DNA from: CAIWHR01 sp963741355
GTDB taxonomy: Bacteria > Pseudomonadota > Gammaproteobacteria > Burkholderiales > Casimicrobiaceae
Reading direction: 5' to 3'
NCBI GenBank assembly: GCA_963741355.1
Contig: CAVUIG010000024.1
Coordinates: 61,059-125,058, forward strand
DNA length: 64,000 nucleotides
Below the pieces are notes generated by a model. The model made no database searches. It was not told where the DNA came from and saw only the letters and a list, made by a program, of their open reading frames with translations. This document shows positions 38,618 to 48,947 of the stretch, piece by piece (position 1 is the stretch's first letter; every line of letters begins with the position of its first letter). Both the position numbers and the translations under genes were made by a program.

Positions 38618-39838
38618 CTACTTGGCGGCGACCTTGACGAGCGTTCCCGTGCGCAACTCGGGCGCCGGATTCAGCACCACCTTCTCGCCGGACTTGACGC
38701 CGCCCGAGATCGCGGTGAGATCGCCGACCTTGACGCCGGTCGTCACCGGCACCTCGACCGCCTTGTCGTCGCGCAGCGCGAACACGACGGACTTGCCGTC
38801 GCGCGTGGAGAGCGCACCCTGGTTGACGCCGGTGAACGCCTTCTGCTGCTCCGGCGTGACCTCCTGCGACAGGAACGCCACCTTGGCGCTCATCTCCGGC
38901 AGGATGCGCGGATCGATCGCGTCGAAGCGGACTTTCGTCATCACCGTGGCCTTCGCCCGGTCGACCGTCGGCACGACGCGGCTGATCCGGCCGCGGAAGC
39001 GCGAGTCCGGCAGCGCGTCCAGCGTGATCTCGCAGGGCTGCCCGACCCGGATCTTGCCGAGGCTCGATTCGGAGACATCCGCCTCGACCTCGAGCGTGCT
39101 CATGTCCGCCATCGTGACGACGGCGCCCTTCGAATCGGTCGCCGACGAGAACGGCGTCACGAGGTCGCCGACGTTGGCGCTCTTCGACAGGATGACGCCG
39201 TCGAACGGCGCCCGGATCATCGTGTAATCGACGCCGACATCGGCGTTGCGCGCCGCCGCGATCGCGACGTTCACGTTGGCCTGCGCGTTGGCGACGCCGG
39301 CCTGGGCACGGTCGAAGCGCATGCTCGCCGTGTCGAGCGCCGATCTCGACACGAATCCCTTCGCGACGAGGTCCTGGCTGCGCGCAAGCTCCACCTTCGC
39401 GTTCTGCCGCTCGACCTCAGCCTGCTGCAGCGCGGCCTGCGCCGCCTTGACGTTGGCCTGCGCGCTCTGCGCCTGCGCGACGACGTCGCGGTTGTCGATC
39501 CGCGCGATCACGTCGCCGGCCTTCACTCGCGATCCTTCCGCGACGCCGAGCCATTCGAGGCGCCCCGAGGCCTTGGACGCGATCGCCGCCTTGCGCTGCG
39601 CGACGACGTAGCCGGTCGCATTGAGCACGACGAACTGCTGCGACGGATACGACGTGACGACCGGCGTCGTCTGCACGGTGACGGGATGCGGCTGCAGCGA
39701 ATACCACGAAGCGCCCGCCACCACGATCGCGACGACGACACCGAGCCAGATCCACTTGCGCCGGCGACGCGACCTGACCGGCGCGAGGTTGCGGTCGATG
39801 CGAAGCTTGGCGATATCGGGAGCGGGAGAATCCGGCAT
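38618..39838 (-). CDS. Periplasmic adaptor (membrane fusion protein, MacA/HlyD type)
   Basis: 406 residues. A single N-terminal transmembrane anchor (about 30-48) follows a basic segment. A split lipoyl domain (VVLNATGYVVAQRK and VGVDYTMIRAPFDG) flanks an alpha-helical hairpin (about 112-180). Beta-barrel and membrane-proximal domains follow. It is first in the adaptor-ATPase-permease-permease operon and should link the inner-membrane exporter to an outer-membrane factor encoded elsewhere. Confidence 0.92.
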   Translation of the reverse strand: MPDSPAPDIAKLRIDRNLAPVRSRRRRKWIWLGVVVAIVVAGASWYSLQPHPVTVQTTPVVTSYPSQQFVVLNATGYVVAQRKAAIASKASGRLEWLGVAEGSRVKAGDVIARIDNRDVVAQAQSAQANVKAAQAALQQAEVERQNAKVELARSQDLVAKGFVSRSALDTASMRFDRAQAGVANAQANVNVAIAAARNADVGVDYTMIRAPFDGVILSKSANVGDLVTPFSSATDSKGAVVTMADMSTLEVEADVSESSLGKIRVGQPCEITLDALPDSRFRGRISRVVPTVDRAKATVMTKVRFDAIDPRILPEMSAKVAFLSQEVTPEQQKAFTGVNQGALSTRDGKSVVFALRDDKAVEVPVTTGVKVGDLTAISGGVKSGEKVVLNPAPELRTGTLVKVAAK

Positions 39839-39950
39839 GGCGGGCGCGGCGATCGGGAAAAAAGCGCCGGCGATGCGCCGGCTCGAGTCGCATTTTACCC
39901 CGGCACGCCCCATGACGGCGCGAATTCCGGAGCAGCAGTTGCCGGGAACG

Positions 39951-40877
39951 CTAACCGCCGTCGACCGGCGTCGGTGTCGCGGCTTCGCGCGGGGCGCGCA
40001 CGGCCTGCAGCGAAATGATCGCGAGCCCCGCGCCGATGCAGCCGATGCCGAGCCATTCGGTCGCGCTCAGGCGCTCGCCGAACACCAGCATCGACGAGAC
40101 GAGCGCGATCACGGGAATGGCGAACATGTTGAGCGACGCGGTGCCCGCCGGCAGGTAACGCAGGATCGCGATCCACAGCAGGAATCCCAGCGCCGTCGAC
40201 AGCGCGCCGACGTGGATCAGCAGGTACACCTGCGCGAGGCTCCACTGCGTCGGCGCGAAGTCGACGAACCACGGCAACAGCGTCAGCGGAAGCACGCCGA
40301 CCGCCATCTGCCACGCCATGAAGTTCAGCATGTCGAGCCGCTGCCGCTGCTGGAAGTATTTGGTCGCGACCGTCCCCGCCGCCCAGCCGAGTCCCGAGGC
40401 GACCGCCCACAGCCGCGGCGCGAGATCGCCCTGCCACTCCCACGGCCCGACGACGAGCACCAGCCCGGCGAACGCCGCGACGATCGCGATCCACTGCGCG
40501 CCGCGCACGCGCTCGTGCAGCACCGGCCACGCGATCAGCAGCGTCCAGAACGGCATCGTGAACACGAGCACCGACGTGCGTCCGGCGCCACCGCCGGCCA
40601 GCGCCATCGTGGTCGACCCGAAGTTGACCGTCGTCTGGAGGAATCCGGTGACGACGATCGCCCACCATCCGACGGGCCGCAGCGATTTTCGCTGCGCGAC
40701 GAGCGCGCCGAACAGCACGATCACGGCGATCCACGTCCGCTCGACGTTGAACACGACCGGATGCGCGTGGTCCAGCGCCAGCTTCATCACCACCCAGTTG
40801 CTGCCCCAGATGAGCGTCAGCACGGCGAGCGCGAAATAGGCGCCGCGCCGGTCGCGCACGCCCAGCACGGAGGTCAT
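39951..40877 (-). CDS. EamA-family (DMT) transporter
   Basis: 308 residues with ten predicted helices in two repeats (LTLIWGSNWVVMKLAL opening repeat one; LIHVGALSTALGFLLWI in repeat two). It is intact. Its ATG overlaps the stop of the alpha/beta hydrolase (ATGA), so the two are coupled. Substrate unknown; relatives export amino acids or other metabolites. Confidence 0.9.
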   Translation of the reverse strand: MTSVLGVRDRRGAYFALAVLTLIWGSNWVVMKLALDHAHPVVFNVERTWIAVIVLFGALVAQRKSLRPVGWWAIVVTGFLQTTVNFGSTTMALAGGGAGRTSVLVFTMPFWTLLIAWPVLHERVRGAQWIAIVAAFAGLVLVVGPWEWQGDLAPRLWAVASGLGWAAGTVATKYFQQRQRLDMLNFMAWQMAVGVLPLTLLPWFVDFAPTQWSLAQVYLLIHVGALSTALGFLLWIAILRYLPAGTASLNMFAIPVIALVSSMLVFGERLSATEWLGIGCIGAGLAIISLQAVRAPREAATPTPVDGG

Positions 40878-41785
40878 GGCCCGGCCTTCGCGACGCTGGC
40901 GAGGAACGCCTCGATCGCCGCGGCTACTGCCGCAGGCTGGTCGTGATGCAGCATATGCCCGGCGTCGGCGATGATCTCGAGCCGCCCGCCGGGGATGTGC
41001 GCGAGACGGCGGCGGATGCCCTCCAGGTTGTCGGCGCCGCCCTCGCCTTCCGGATGATCGTCGAGCCAGCGGGGTATGTTCGAATCCGCGGCGGCGACCC
41101 AGAGCGTCGGCGCGGCGATGTTGCGCCAGATCGCGTACGTCTCCTCGAGGCGGTAGACCATCGGGAACGGCAACTTGTGGCGCGGGTCGGACACGAGGCG
41201 CGCGCGGCCGTCGGGGGTCACCTCGGCCCAGTGCCGCGCGAGAAAGACCGCCTGCTCGCGTGCGAGCCGACGATTGTTCTTCTGCAGCCGGTCGGCGACC
41301 GCGTCGAGGCTCTCATACGACGCGAATTCGGGCGGCTTGCGCAGAGCGTCGAGCCACGCCGCATATTTTTCCGGCGCGGCGTCGGGACGCTCGGCCGGAA
41401 TGCCGAATCCGTCGAGCGACACGAGCGCCCGGACTCGCGACGGGCGCGCGCCCGCGTATTGCATCACGACGTTGCCGCCGAGGCTGTGCCCGATGAGGTT
41501 GACGGTCTCACCGGGCGCAAAGGCGTCGAGCAGCGCCTCGAGGTCGGCGACGTAGTCGGCGAACCAGTAGCCCTGCGGCTGCCATTCGCTGCGGCCGAAG
41601 CCGCGCAGGTCCGGCGCGATCACCTGCCAGCCTCCCGCAAGCGCGTCGACCAGGAACTGGAACGACGCGGCGACGTCCATCCAGCCGTGCAGCAGGAAGA
41701 GCTTCGGCGCGCCCGGCTCGCCCCACGTCAGCACGTTGTGCGCGAGACCGCGCAACGCGACGCGCTGCGTGGCGTAGGGTTTCAT
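40874..41785 (-). CDS. Alpha/beta hydrolase
   Basis: 303 residues. LLHGWMD (31-37) is the oxyanion motif, the nucleophile is S101 in IGHSLGGN, and the catalytic His lies in DAGHMLHHD. LRGFGRSEW is typical of epoxide-hydrolase/esterase-like members. Substrate unknown. It is coupled to the EamA transporter downstream and preceded by a small lipoprotein gene. Confidence 0.9.
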   Translation of the reverse strand: MKPYATQRVALRGLAHNVLTWGEPGAPKLFLLHGWMDVAASFQFLVDALAGGWQVIAPDLRGFGRSEWQPQGYWFADYVADLEALLDAFAPGETVNLIGHSLGGNVVMQYAGARPSRVRALVSLDGFGIPAERPDAAPEKYAAWLDALRKPPEFASYESLDAVADRLQKNNRRLAREQAVFLARHWAEVTPDGRARLVSDPRHKLPFPMVYRLEETYAIWRNIAAPTLWVAAADSNIPRWLDDHPEGEGGADNLEGIRRRLAHIPGGRLEIIADAGHMLHHDQPAAVAAAIEAFLASVAKAGP

Positions 41786-41817
41786 CGAGCGCCGCGCGCC
41801 AGGGATGCCGGTCGCGC

Positions 41818-42091
41818 TCACTTCTTGCGGCAGAGGGCGAGGCCGTCCTGCCAGCCGGTGCGATAGTTGCCGTCCGCGCCGAAGCGCGCGGCATCCTTGC
41901 GTTGCGCACCCGTCGCGCTCGCACATCCGTCGGCGTAGCCCTGCCGGTATTCGAGCGGAAAGCCCGAAAGGTTGACGGCGGGCGCGGGCGGCTCGCCCTG
42001 CGTCGGCGGCGCCGCGGGCGCCGGATGCACAGCCCGCAATCGCGAGAGCGAGCGCACACGCGCAAAGTGCGCGCCACAAGCGCGTCGGCAC
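41818..42091 (-). CDS. Small lipoprotein (frameshifted)
   Basis: The start at 42091 gives a lipoprotein signal, ALALAIAGC, with Cys at about residue 21. After about 25 codons the frame changes near 42015; with one surplus base removed it continues as FPLEYRQGYADGCASATG and GNYRTGWQDGLALC to the stop at 41818. The repaired product is about 91 residues with a Pro-rich linker and two Cys in the mature part. The function is unknown. Recurrent G-Y-x-D-G-C / G-W-x-D-G-x-x-x-C phrasing suggests a small disulfide-bonded domain. Confidence 0.7.
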
Positions 42092-42142
42092 GGCAGCCGC
42101 AAAATCGAGGCATCATCGAAGGAACTTGGACGGTGGACGGAG

Positions 42143-42148
42143 TAAAAT
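42143..42148 (+). promoter_or_regulatory. Possible -10 box of dnaE
   Basis: TAAAAT lies 27 bp before the dnaE ATG. No -35 at the right spacing is convincing, so the call is tentative. Confidence 0.3.
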
Positions 42149-42174
42149 TCTAACAGCCCCCTGCCCTGTCCGTC

Positions 42175-45100
42175 ATGACCGCTCCCGCCTTCGTCCACCT
42201 GCGCCTGCACAGCGAGTTCTCGATCGTCGACAGCACGGTGCGGATCGGCGACGCGATCGAGGCGGCGGTGGCCGATGCGATGCCCGCGCTGGCGATCACC
42301 GATCTCGCCAATGCCTTCGGCCTCGTCAAGTTCTACAAGGCGGCGCGCCACGCCGGCATCAAGCCGATCTTCGGCTGCGACGTGTGGCTCTCGCACGACG
42401 CCGAGCGCGACCAGCCCTACCGTGCGCTGCTCCTCGCGCAGTCGCGCGACGGCTATCTTCGCCTCGCCGAATGGCTCACCCGCGCGTACCGCACCAACCA
42501 GTATCGCGGCCGCGTCGAGTTCCGCCGCGACTGGTTCCGCGAGGGCACCACCGGAATCCTCGCGCTCTCCGGCGCGCGTGACGGCGAAATCGGCAAGGCC
42601 CTGCTGCAGGGAAATGCCGCCGGCGCAACACGCGCCGCGCGCGACTGGTCGCAGCTCTTCCCCGGACGCTACTACCTCGAGGTGCAGCGCGCCGGACACG
42701 CCGACGACGATGCGCTCGTCGCGGCGACGGTGCGCCTCGCGGGAGAGCTCGCGCTGCCGCTCGTCGCGACGCATCCGGTCCAGTTCATGCGCCCCGGCGA
42801 CTTTCGCGCGCACGAGGCGCGCGTGTGCATCTCCGAAGGCCACGTGCTCGCGGATCCGCGCCGGCCGAGGCGCTTCACGCCGGACCAGTACTTCAAGACG
42901 CAGGCCGAGATGACCGCGGCGTTCGCGGACCTGCCCGACGCGCTCGCCAATTCCATCGCGATCGCGCAGCGCTGCAACCTGACGATTCCGCTCGGCAAGA
43001 ACTATCTTCCCGATTTCCCCACGCCGCCGGGCGTGACCCTCGACGAGTTCCTGCACAAGGAAGCGGTGTTCGGCCTGGAGCAGCAGCTGCTCTCGCTCTT
43101 CCCCGATGCCGAAGTCCGCGAGCAGCGGCGCCCCGAGTACGCGGCGCGCCTCGAGTTCGAGGTGAAGACCATCATCCAGATGGGATTCTCCGGCTACTTC
43201 CTGATCGTCGCCGATTTCATCAACTGGGCCAAGGTGAACGGCGTCCCCGTCGGGCCGGGCCGCGGCTCGGGCGCGGGCTCGCTGGTCGCCTTCTCGCTCG
43301 GCATCACCGGCCTCGATCCCTTGCGCTACGCGCTGCTGTTCGAGCGCTTCCTCAATCCCGAGCGCGTGTCGATGCCGGACTTCGACATCGACTTCTGCCA
43401 GACCGGCCGCGACCGCGTCATCGAGTACGTGAAGAACAAGTACGGCGCCGATTCCGTGTCGCAGATCGCGACGTTCGGCACGATGGCGGCGAAGGCGGTC
43501 GTGCGCGACGTCGGCCGCGTGCTCGACCTGCCGTACATGTTCTGCGACGGCATCGCCAAGCTGATCCCGTTCCAGCCGGGGAAGCTCATCACGCTGAAGG
43601 ATGCGCGCAAGATGGAGCCGCTCCTGGCCGAGCGGGAGAAGAACGAGGAGGAGGTGCGCGAGCTCCTCACGCTCGCCGAATCGCTCGAGGGTCTGACCCG
43701 CAACGTCGGGATGCATGCGGGCGGCGTCCTCATCGCGCCCGGCAAGCTCACCGATTTCTGCCCGCTGTACGCGCAGGCGGGCTCCGAGGGGCTGATGTCG
43801 CAGTTCGACAAGGACGACGTCGAAGCGGTGGGCCTCGTCAAGTTCGACTTCCTCGGCCTCACGACGCTGACGATCCTCGACTGGACCCTCAAGTACGTGC
43901 GCCTGCTCGACCCGGCGAGCGCGCCGTCGCTCGAGGCGCTTCCGCTCGACGACAAGGCGACCTACGACATCTTCCGCGCCGGCAACACGACCGCCGTGTT
44001 CCAGTTCGAATCGCGCGGCATGCGCGATCTGCTGAAGCAGGCGCCGCCGACGCGCTTCGAGGACATCGTCGCCCTCGTCGCGCTGTACCGCCCGGGCCCG
44101 ATGGAGCTCATCCCCGACTACGTCGCGCGCCGGACCGGCCGCGAGCGCGCCGAGTATTCGGACCCGCGACTCGAGCCGATCCTCGCGCCGACGTACGGGG
44201 TGATGGTGTACCAGGAGCAGGTGATGCAGATCGCGCAGTCGATCGGCGGCTACACGCTGGGCGCCGCCGACCTCCTGCGCCGCGCGATGGGCAAGAAGAA
44301 CGCGGTCGAGATGGCGCGGCACCGCGACATCTTCGTCGACGGCGCGCAGAAGAACAACGTGCCGAAGCAGCGGGCGACGCATCTGTACGACCTGATGGAG
44401 AAGTTCGCGGGCTACGGCTTCAACAAGTCGCATGCCGCGGCGTACGCGCTGATCGCGTACCAGACCGCGTATTTCAAGGCGCACCATCCGGCGGCGTTCG
44501 CCGCGGCGAATCTGTCGCTCGTCATGGACGACACCGACAAGGTGCGCCAGTTCTTCGACGACGCCATCGCCTCAGGGCTCGAGGTCGCGCCGCCCGACGT
44601 CAACGCGTCGAACTACCGCTTCGAGCCGGTCGACACGAAACAGCTGCGCTATGGCCTCGGCGCGATCAAGGGGACGGGCGAGCAGGCGATCGCGTCGATC
44701 GTCGCGGCGCGCAAGGCGGACGGCCCGTTCCGCGATCTCTTCGATTTCTGCCGCCGCGTCGACAAGCGGCTCGTCAACCGGCGCGTCGTCGAGGCGCTGA
44801 TCCGCGCCGGCGCCTTCGATTCGATCGACCCGCGGCGCTCGGCGTTGTTCAATTCCGTCGGCGTCGCGCTGGACGAAGCCGAGCGTGCCGACGCGACGAA
44901 GTCGCAGGTCTCGCTGTTCGGCGACGAGCCCGGCTCCGCACTGACGCTCGCCGCGGTGCGCGACTGGACCGAAGCCGAGCGGCTCGCGAACGAGAAGCTC
45001 GCGCTGGGCTTCTACCTGTCCGGCCATCCCTACCACAGCCATGCGGCGGAGCTTGCGCCGCTCGTGCGCACGACGCTCGCGAACCTCGTGCCGACGCGCG

Positions 45101-45603
45101 AGACCGTGCGGCTCGCCGGCATCGTCACCGCGCTGCGCGTGCAGACGAGCCGGCGCGGCAAGATGGCCTTCGTCACGCTCGACGACGGCGAGGGCTCGGC
45201 CGAGATCGTCGTCTTCAACGAGACGTTCGACGCGGCGCGCACCCTGCTGCGCGAGGACCAGCTCGTCATCGTCGAGGCGAGGATCCAGCAGCGGGTGACC
45301 GACGACGGCCAGGTGCAGGGCCTGCGCGTCGTCGCGGAGACGCTCTGCGATCTTGCCACGCTCCGCAAGCGTCACGCCAAGGCGCTGCGCATCGCCTGCA
45401 ACGGCGCCGCCAACGCGGACCGCCTGTTCGAGCTCCTCTCGCCGTTCAGGAACGGCACCTGCCCCATCGTCGTCGAATACCGCAATCACGGCCTCGGCGG
45501 CGAGATCGAGCTGCCGGAAGGATGGCGCGTCAATCCGGACGACCAGCTCATCGCGCAGCTCAAGGACTGGCTCGCGCCCGAAGACGTGCGCGTTGTCTAC
45601 TGA
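42175..45603 (+). CDS. dnaE: DNA polymerase III alpha subunit
   Basis: 1142 residues, unbroken. An N-terminal PHP domain (FVHLRLHSEFSIVDS) is followed by the polymerase core with catalytic D404 and D406 in MPDFDIDF and D558 in VKFDFLGL. PVGPGRGSGAGSLV, the fingers, HhH and OB-fold (about residue 980 on) follow. VSLFGDEP resembles an internal clamp-binding motif. It is the replicative polymerase of the chromosome. Short intergenic space links it to the lipoprotein gene divergently, and an MFS gene overlaps its 3' end. Confidence 0.98.
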   Translation: MTAPAFVHLRLHSEFSIVDSTVRIGDAIEAAVADAMPALAITDLANAFGLVKFYKAARHAGIKPIFGCDVWLSHDAERDQPYRALLLAQSRDGYLRLAEWLTRAYRTNQYRGRVEFRRDWFREGTTGILALSGARDGEIGKALLQGNAAGATRAARDWSQLFPGRYYLEVQRAGHADDDALVAATVRLAGELALPLVATHPVQFMRPGDFRAHEARVCISEGHVLADPRRPRRFTPDQYFKTQAEMTAAFADLPDALANSIAIAQRCNLTIPLGKNYLPDFPTPPGVTLDEFLHKEAVFGLEQQLLSLFPDAEVREQRRPEYAARLEFEVKTIIQMGFSGYFLIVADFINWAKVNGVPVGPGRGSGAGSLVAFSLGITGLDPLRYALLFERFLNPERVSMPDFDIDFCQTGRDRVIEYVKNKYGADSVSQIATFGTMAAKAVVRDVGRVLDLPYMFCDGIAKLIPFQPGKLITLKDARKMEPLLAEREKNEEEVRELLTLAESLEGLTRNVGMHAGGVLIAPGKLTDFCPLYAQAGSEGLMSQFDKDDVEAVGLVKFDFLGLTTLTILDWTLKYVRLLDPASAPSLEALPLDDKATYDIFRAGNTTAVFQFESRGMRDLLKQAPPTRFEDIVALVALYRPGPMELIPDYVARRTGRERAEYSDPRLEPILAPTYGVMVYQEQVMQIAQSIGGYTLGAADLLRRAMGKKNAVEMARHRDIFVDGAQKNNVPKQRATHLYDLMEKFAGYGFNKSHAAAYALIAYQTAYFKAHHPAAFAAANLSLVMDDTDKVRQFFDDAIASGLEVAPPDVNASNYRFEPVDTKQLRYGLGAIKGTGEQAIASIVAARKADGPFRDLFDFCRRVDKRLVNRRVVEALIRAGAFDSIDPRRSALFNSVGVALDEAERADATKSQVSLFGDEPGSALTLAAVRDWTEAERLANEKLALGFYLSGHPYHSHAAELAPLVRTTLANLVPTRETVRLAGIVTALRVQTSRRGKMAFVTLDDGEGSAEIVVFNETFDAARTLLREDQLVIVEARIQQRVTDDGQVQGLRVVAETLCDLATLRKRHAKALRIACNGAANADRLFELLSPFRNGTCPIVVEYRNHGLGGEIELPEGWRVNPDDQLIAQLKDWLAPEDVRVVY

Positions 45604-46864
45604 GGTCCCGGCATCCCGGCCCGCGCGGCGGCGCGTGCGCCGCGGCCTGTGGCGCCACCGCGATTTCCTGCTGTTGTGGAGCGCGCAGGGCATTTCCGCG
45701 ATCGGCTCGCGCGTCACGCGCACCGCGCTGCCGATGGCGGCGATTCTCGTGATCGGTGCGGGCGCGTTCGACTTGGGCCTCCTCGCCGCAGCGGCGACGC
45801 TCCCGGGCGTGCTGATCGCATTCCTCGGCGGCGGATGGGTCGACCGGCACCGCCGCCGGCCGATGCTGATCGGCACGGACCTGGTCCGCGCCGGCGCGCT
45901 CGCGACGATTCCTCTCGCCGCGTGGGCCGGAATGCTGACGCTGCCGCTGCTGCTCGCCGTCGCCGCGGTCAACGGCGTCGCGCGCGTGCTGTTCGAGCTC
46001 GCCGATCACGTCTACATCACGGATCTCGTGGGCCGCAAACGCCTGCTCGACGCGAACGGCAAGCGCGAGGCGGTCGACGCCATCGCCGAGATCTCGGGTC
46101 CCGCCCTCGGCGGGGCGCTGGTCGCGTGGCTGACCGCGCCCTTCGCGATCGCCGTCGACGCGGCGTCGTTCGTCGTCTCGGCCTTTCTCGTCGGACGCAT
46201 CGAGAAGCGCGAGTCGCCGCATCCGCCGCCGGCGACGACGTCGATGGCCGAGGACATCCGCATCGGCGTGCGCAGCATCTGGCGCGTGCCGCCGGTGCGT
46301 GCGCTCTTCCTCGCCACCGCGACGATGACCTTCGTGATGAGCTTCATGGCGTCGCTCTACACGCTGTATGCGCTGTCCGACCTGCACCTCACGCCGACGC
46401 AGCTCGGGATCGCGATCGGCTGCGGCGGCATCGGCGGCCTCGCCGGGGCCACGCTCGCGGCGCCGGTGGCCGTGCGCTTCGGCGCGCGCCGGACGCTGCT
46501 GGGCGCGCTCCTGATCGGCGCGGCGATGCAGGTGCTGATCCCGCTGGCGCCGCCGGTGCCGGCCATCGCGATGGCATTTCTCGTCGGGACGCAGGTGGTC
46601 GGCGACGGCGCGCTGACGGTCTATCTGGTCAACGAAACCACGTTGCGGCAGCGCCTGCTGCCGCCCGAAGCGCTCGGCCGCGCGGCCGCGGCGTGGCAGG
46701 TCGCCAACGGCCTGTTGACGCCCGTGGGCGCGCTCGCGGGCGCCGTACTCGCCGAAACGATCGGGATGCGCCCGACGCTGTTCGCGCTCGCGGGCGGGCT
46801 CTTCGCCGCGGCGCTGTGCCTCTACACCGCGGGACGCACGCTGCGCGACGTCGATGCGGCGTGA
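45593..46864 (+). CDS. MFS transporter
   Basis: About 423 residues with 12 predicted helices. LLWSAQGISAIGSRVTRTALP and the loop-2 motif GGWVDRHRRRPML identify an MFS_3-type exporter. The start is uncertain: TTG at 45593 overlaps the end of dnaE, and GTG at 45635 is an alternative just before the first helix. The basic N-terminus is typical of this group. Substrate unknown; relatives export macrolides or enterobactin-like compounds. Confidence 0.87.
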   Translation: MSTEVPASRPARRRVRRGLWRHRDFLLLWSAQGISAIGSRVTRTALPMAAILVIGAGAFDLGLLAAAATLPGVLIAFLGGGWVDRHRRRPMLIGTDLVRAGALATIPLAAWAGMLTLPLLLAVAAVNGVARVLFELADHVYITDLVGRKRLLDANGKREAVDAIAEISGPALGGALVAWLTAPFAIAVDAASFVVSAFLVGRIEKRESPHPPPATTSMAEDIRIGVRSIWRVPPVRALFLATATMTFVMSFMASLYTLYALSDLHLTPTQLGIAIGCGGIGGLAGATLAAPVAVRFGARRTLLGALLIGAAMQVLIPLAPPVPAIAMAFLVGTQVVGDGALTVYLVNETTLRQRLLPPEALGRAAAAWQVANGLLTPVGALAGAVLAETIGMRPTLFALAGGLFAAALCLYTAGRTLRDVDAA

Positions 46865-48425
46865 TCGCGCGACGCGCTCGCGCAATGCCGTCTTCAGCAC
46901 CTTGCCGGCGTTGTTCTTGGGCAGCTCCGCGAAGAACGCGTAGGCCTTCGGCCGCTTGAAGCGGGCGATCCGGTCGACGCAAAGCGCGTCGAGCGAGCGC
47001 TGCAGCGCGATGCCGGCGTCGGCGCCGGGAACCCCGCCGCGGACGACGACGCAGGCGACGACTTCCTCGCCCCATTCGGCGTGCGCGCGTCCCACCACGG
47101 CAGCCTCGGCGACGTCGGGATGCGTGAGCAGCACCTCCTCCACCTCGCGCGGATAGATGTTCGAGCCGCCGCTGATGATGAGATCCTTCGAGCGATCGAT
47201 CAGCGTCAGGAAGCCCTCCGCGTCGAGCGTGCCGATGTCGCCGGTATGGAGCCAGCCGTTGGCGAGCGTCGCGGCGCTGGCGTCGGGATTCATCCAGTAC
47301 CCGCGCATGACGGTCGGTCCGCGCACCAGGATTTCGCCGGCCGCCCCCGCCGGGAGCGGATGATCGTCGGCATCGGCGACGATCACGTCGATGCCGGTCT
47401 GCGCGACACCCACCGAGCCGATCCTGGCGTCGTCGCCGCGCGCGATCGCGTCGGCGAGGAGCGCGCGATTCATGGCGGTGATCGTCATCGGCGATTCGCC
47501 CTGGCCGTAGATCTGCGCGAGGCGCGGGCCCAGCGCCGCGAACGCCGACTTGCAGTCGGCGACGTACATCGGCCCGCCGCCGTAGACGATCGCCTTCAGC
47601 CGCTCCAGCGGCGTGGCGGAAAGCGCCGGCGACGCGACGAGTCGCTTCACCATCGTCGGCGCCGCGAACAGGCAGCTCCGGTTCCAGTGCGCCGCGAGAC
47701 GCAGCGTCTCCGCGGCGTCGAAGCTCTCGGCTTCCGGCAGCACGTGCACCGCGCCTGCGAGCACATGCGGCACCGCGTACAGCCCCGACCCATGCGAGAG
47801 CGGCGCCGCGTGCACGATCGCATCTCCCGGCAGGATCGCCTCGACGTCGGACAGGAAGCACTGGCTCATCGCCAGCAGGTTGCCGTGCGAGATCACCACA
47901 CCCTTCGGCCGCCCGGTCGTGCCGCTCGTATAGAAAAGCCACGCCGGATCGTCGGCGCTGCACACCGCCGGCGCGCGCGGCGCCGCTTCGGTCATGCGCG
48001 CGTATTCGACGCCGCCGAGCTCGATCGCGTGCTCGACTCCCGCTGCGTTTCCGGCCGGCTCCGCCCAGCGTGGCGTGCCACGCGGCGTCGACGAACGCGA
48101 CGCGCGTGCCGCTGTGGGCGAGGATGTAGGCGAGCTCGTTCGGATGCAGCTTCGCGTTGATCGGCACCGCGGTGAGGCCTGCCCACCAGCACGCGAAGAG
48201 CGCCTCGATGTATTCCGGCAAGTTGTGCGCGACGATGGCGACGCGCTCTCCGGCCTGCAGCTCGAACACTTCGAGCGCGCCGGCAATCGATGCCACGCGT
48301 CGCGCGAGCGTTGCGTAGTCGCGAAGCGTCCGCTCACCGAGCGCGAGCGCCGGCAGCCGGGGCCAGCAGTTCGCCGTGCGGACGAGGATCGACGCGAGAT
48401 TGCCCGCCGAAGTCGGAGCCTGCAT
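46862..48425 (-). CDS. Acyl-CoA synthetase (AMP-forming), frameshifted
   Basis: An ANL-superfamily ligase. LFYTSGTTGRPKGVVISH is the AMP-binding loop, IYGQGESPMT the adenine motif, LHTGDIGTLDAEGFL the hinge, and the C-terminal Lys is in NNAGKVLK. The N-terminal 120 residues are in one frame and the rest in another; one surplus base near 48065 explains this. No in-frame stop follows the conserved end (TALRERV), so the 3' limit is approximate and may overlap the convergent MFS gene; a TAG at 46822 in the third frame is a candidate. About 520 residues repaired. It activates a fatty or aromatic acid. Confidence 0.85.
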
Positions 48426-48453
48426 GCGCGCACCGTCAACGGACCGTCGCGTT

Positions 48454-48825
48454 TCAGCCCGCGCGCTCGACCTTGTAGACGAAGTACTTGGTGTCGCCGC
48501 GCCAGGGCAGCTTCAGATACTTCTCGTGATACCAGACCTTCGCCTTGTAGTCGCCGGCGATGGCGGCGTCGATGTCCTTGGTCACGTCGTCGCTGGAGAC
48601 GCTGAAGTCCCAGATCCGCGTCGCCACGCCCGCGTCGGGGTCGTTCTGCAGGTAGCCGAAATCGAGCGTGCCTTCCCACGTCTTGAACACGTAGCCCTTG
48701 CGCGAGAGCTTGATGATCTTGCCGACGCGGTAGCCGTCGCTGTAGTCGGCGACGAACGCGAACCAGATCCCGCCGAGGAGAGCGACGGCGAGCACGGCGA
48801 TGGCAATCGTTGCGGCTTTTCTCAT
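48454..48825 (-). CDS. Membrane-anchored small protein of unknown function
   Basis: 123 residues with one N-terminal helix (about 4-26) and a soluble domain. DYSDGYRVGKIIKLSRKGYVFKT and GTLDFGYL suggest a small beta-rich fold shared by proteins with the same SDG-R-G start. I recall no tested function. It is monocistronic and divergent from the quinone oxidoreductase. Confidence 0.75.
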   Translation of the reverse strand: MRKAATIAIAVLAVALLGGIWFAFVADYSDGYRVGKIIKLSRKGYVFKTWEGTLDFGYLQNDPDAGVATRIWDFSVSSDDVTKDIDAAIAGDYKAKVWYHEKYLKLPWRGDTKYFVYKVERAG

Positions 48826-48947
48826 GGTCGCCCTCGCGCGGCAGAAGACATACGCAAGTCTAGCCGAGAAACGCGCGCAGTCGATGCGAAACGACGGCGC
48901 GAATGGTTACAATGCGGCGCGAGACCTTTCGCGAACCCGAGATTGCC

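Noticed and set aside
36623..40018. A second plus-strand open frame of over 1100 codons
   Set aside because: It is antisense to the exporter operon, which has all ABC and adaptor motifs; the composition is shadow-like.
41818..44487. A minus-strand frame of 889 codons across dnaE
   Set aside because: Only its last part (before 41818) is real, as the frameshifted end of a small lipoprotein; the rest is antisense to dnaE.
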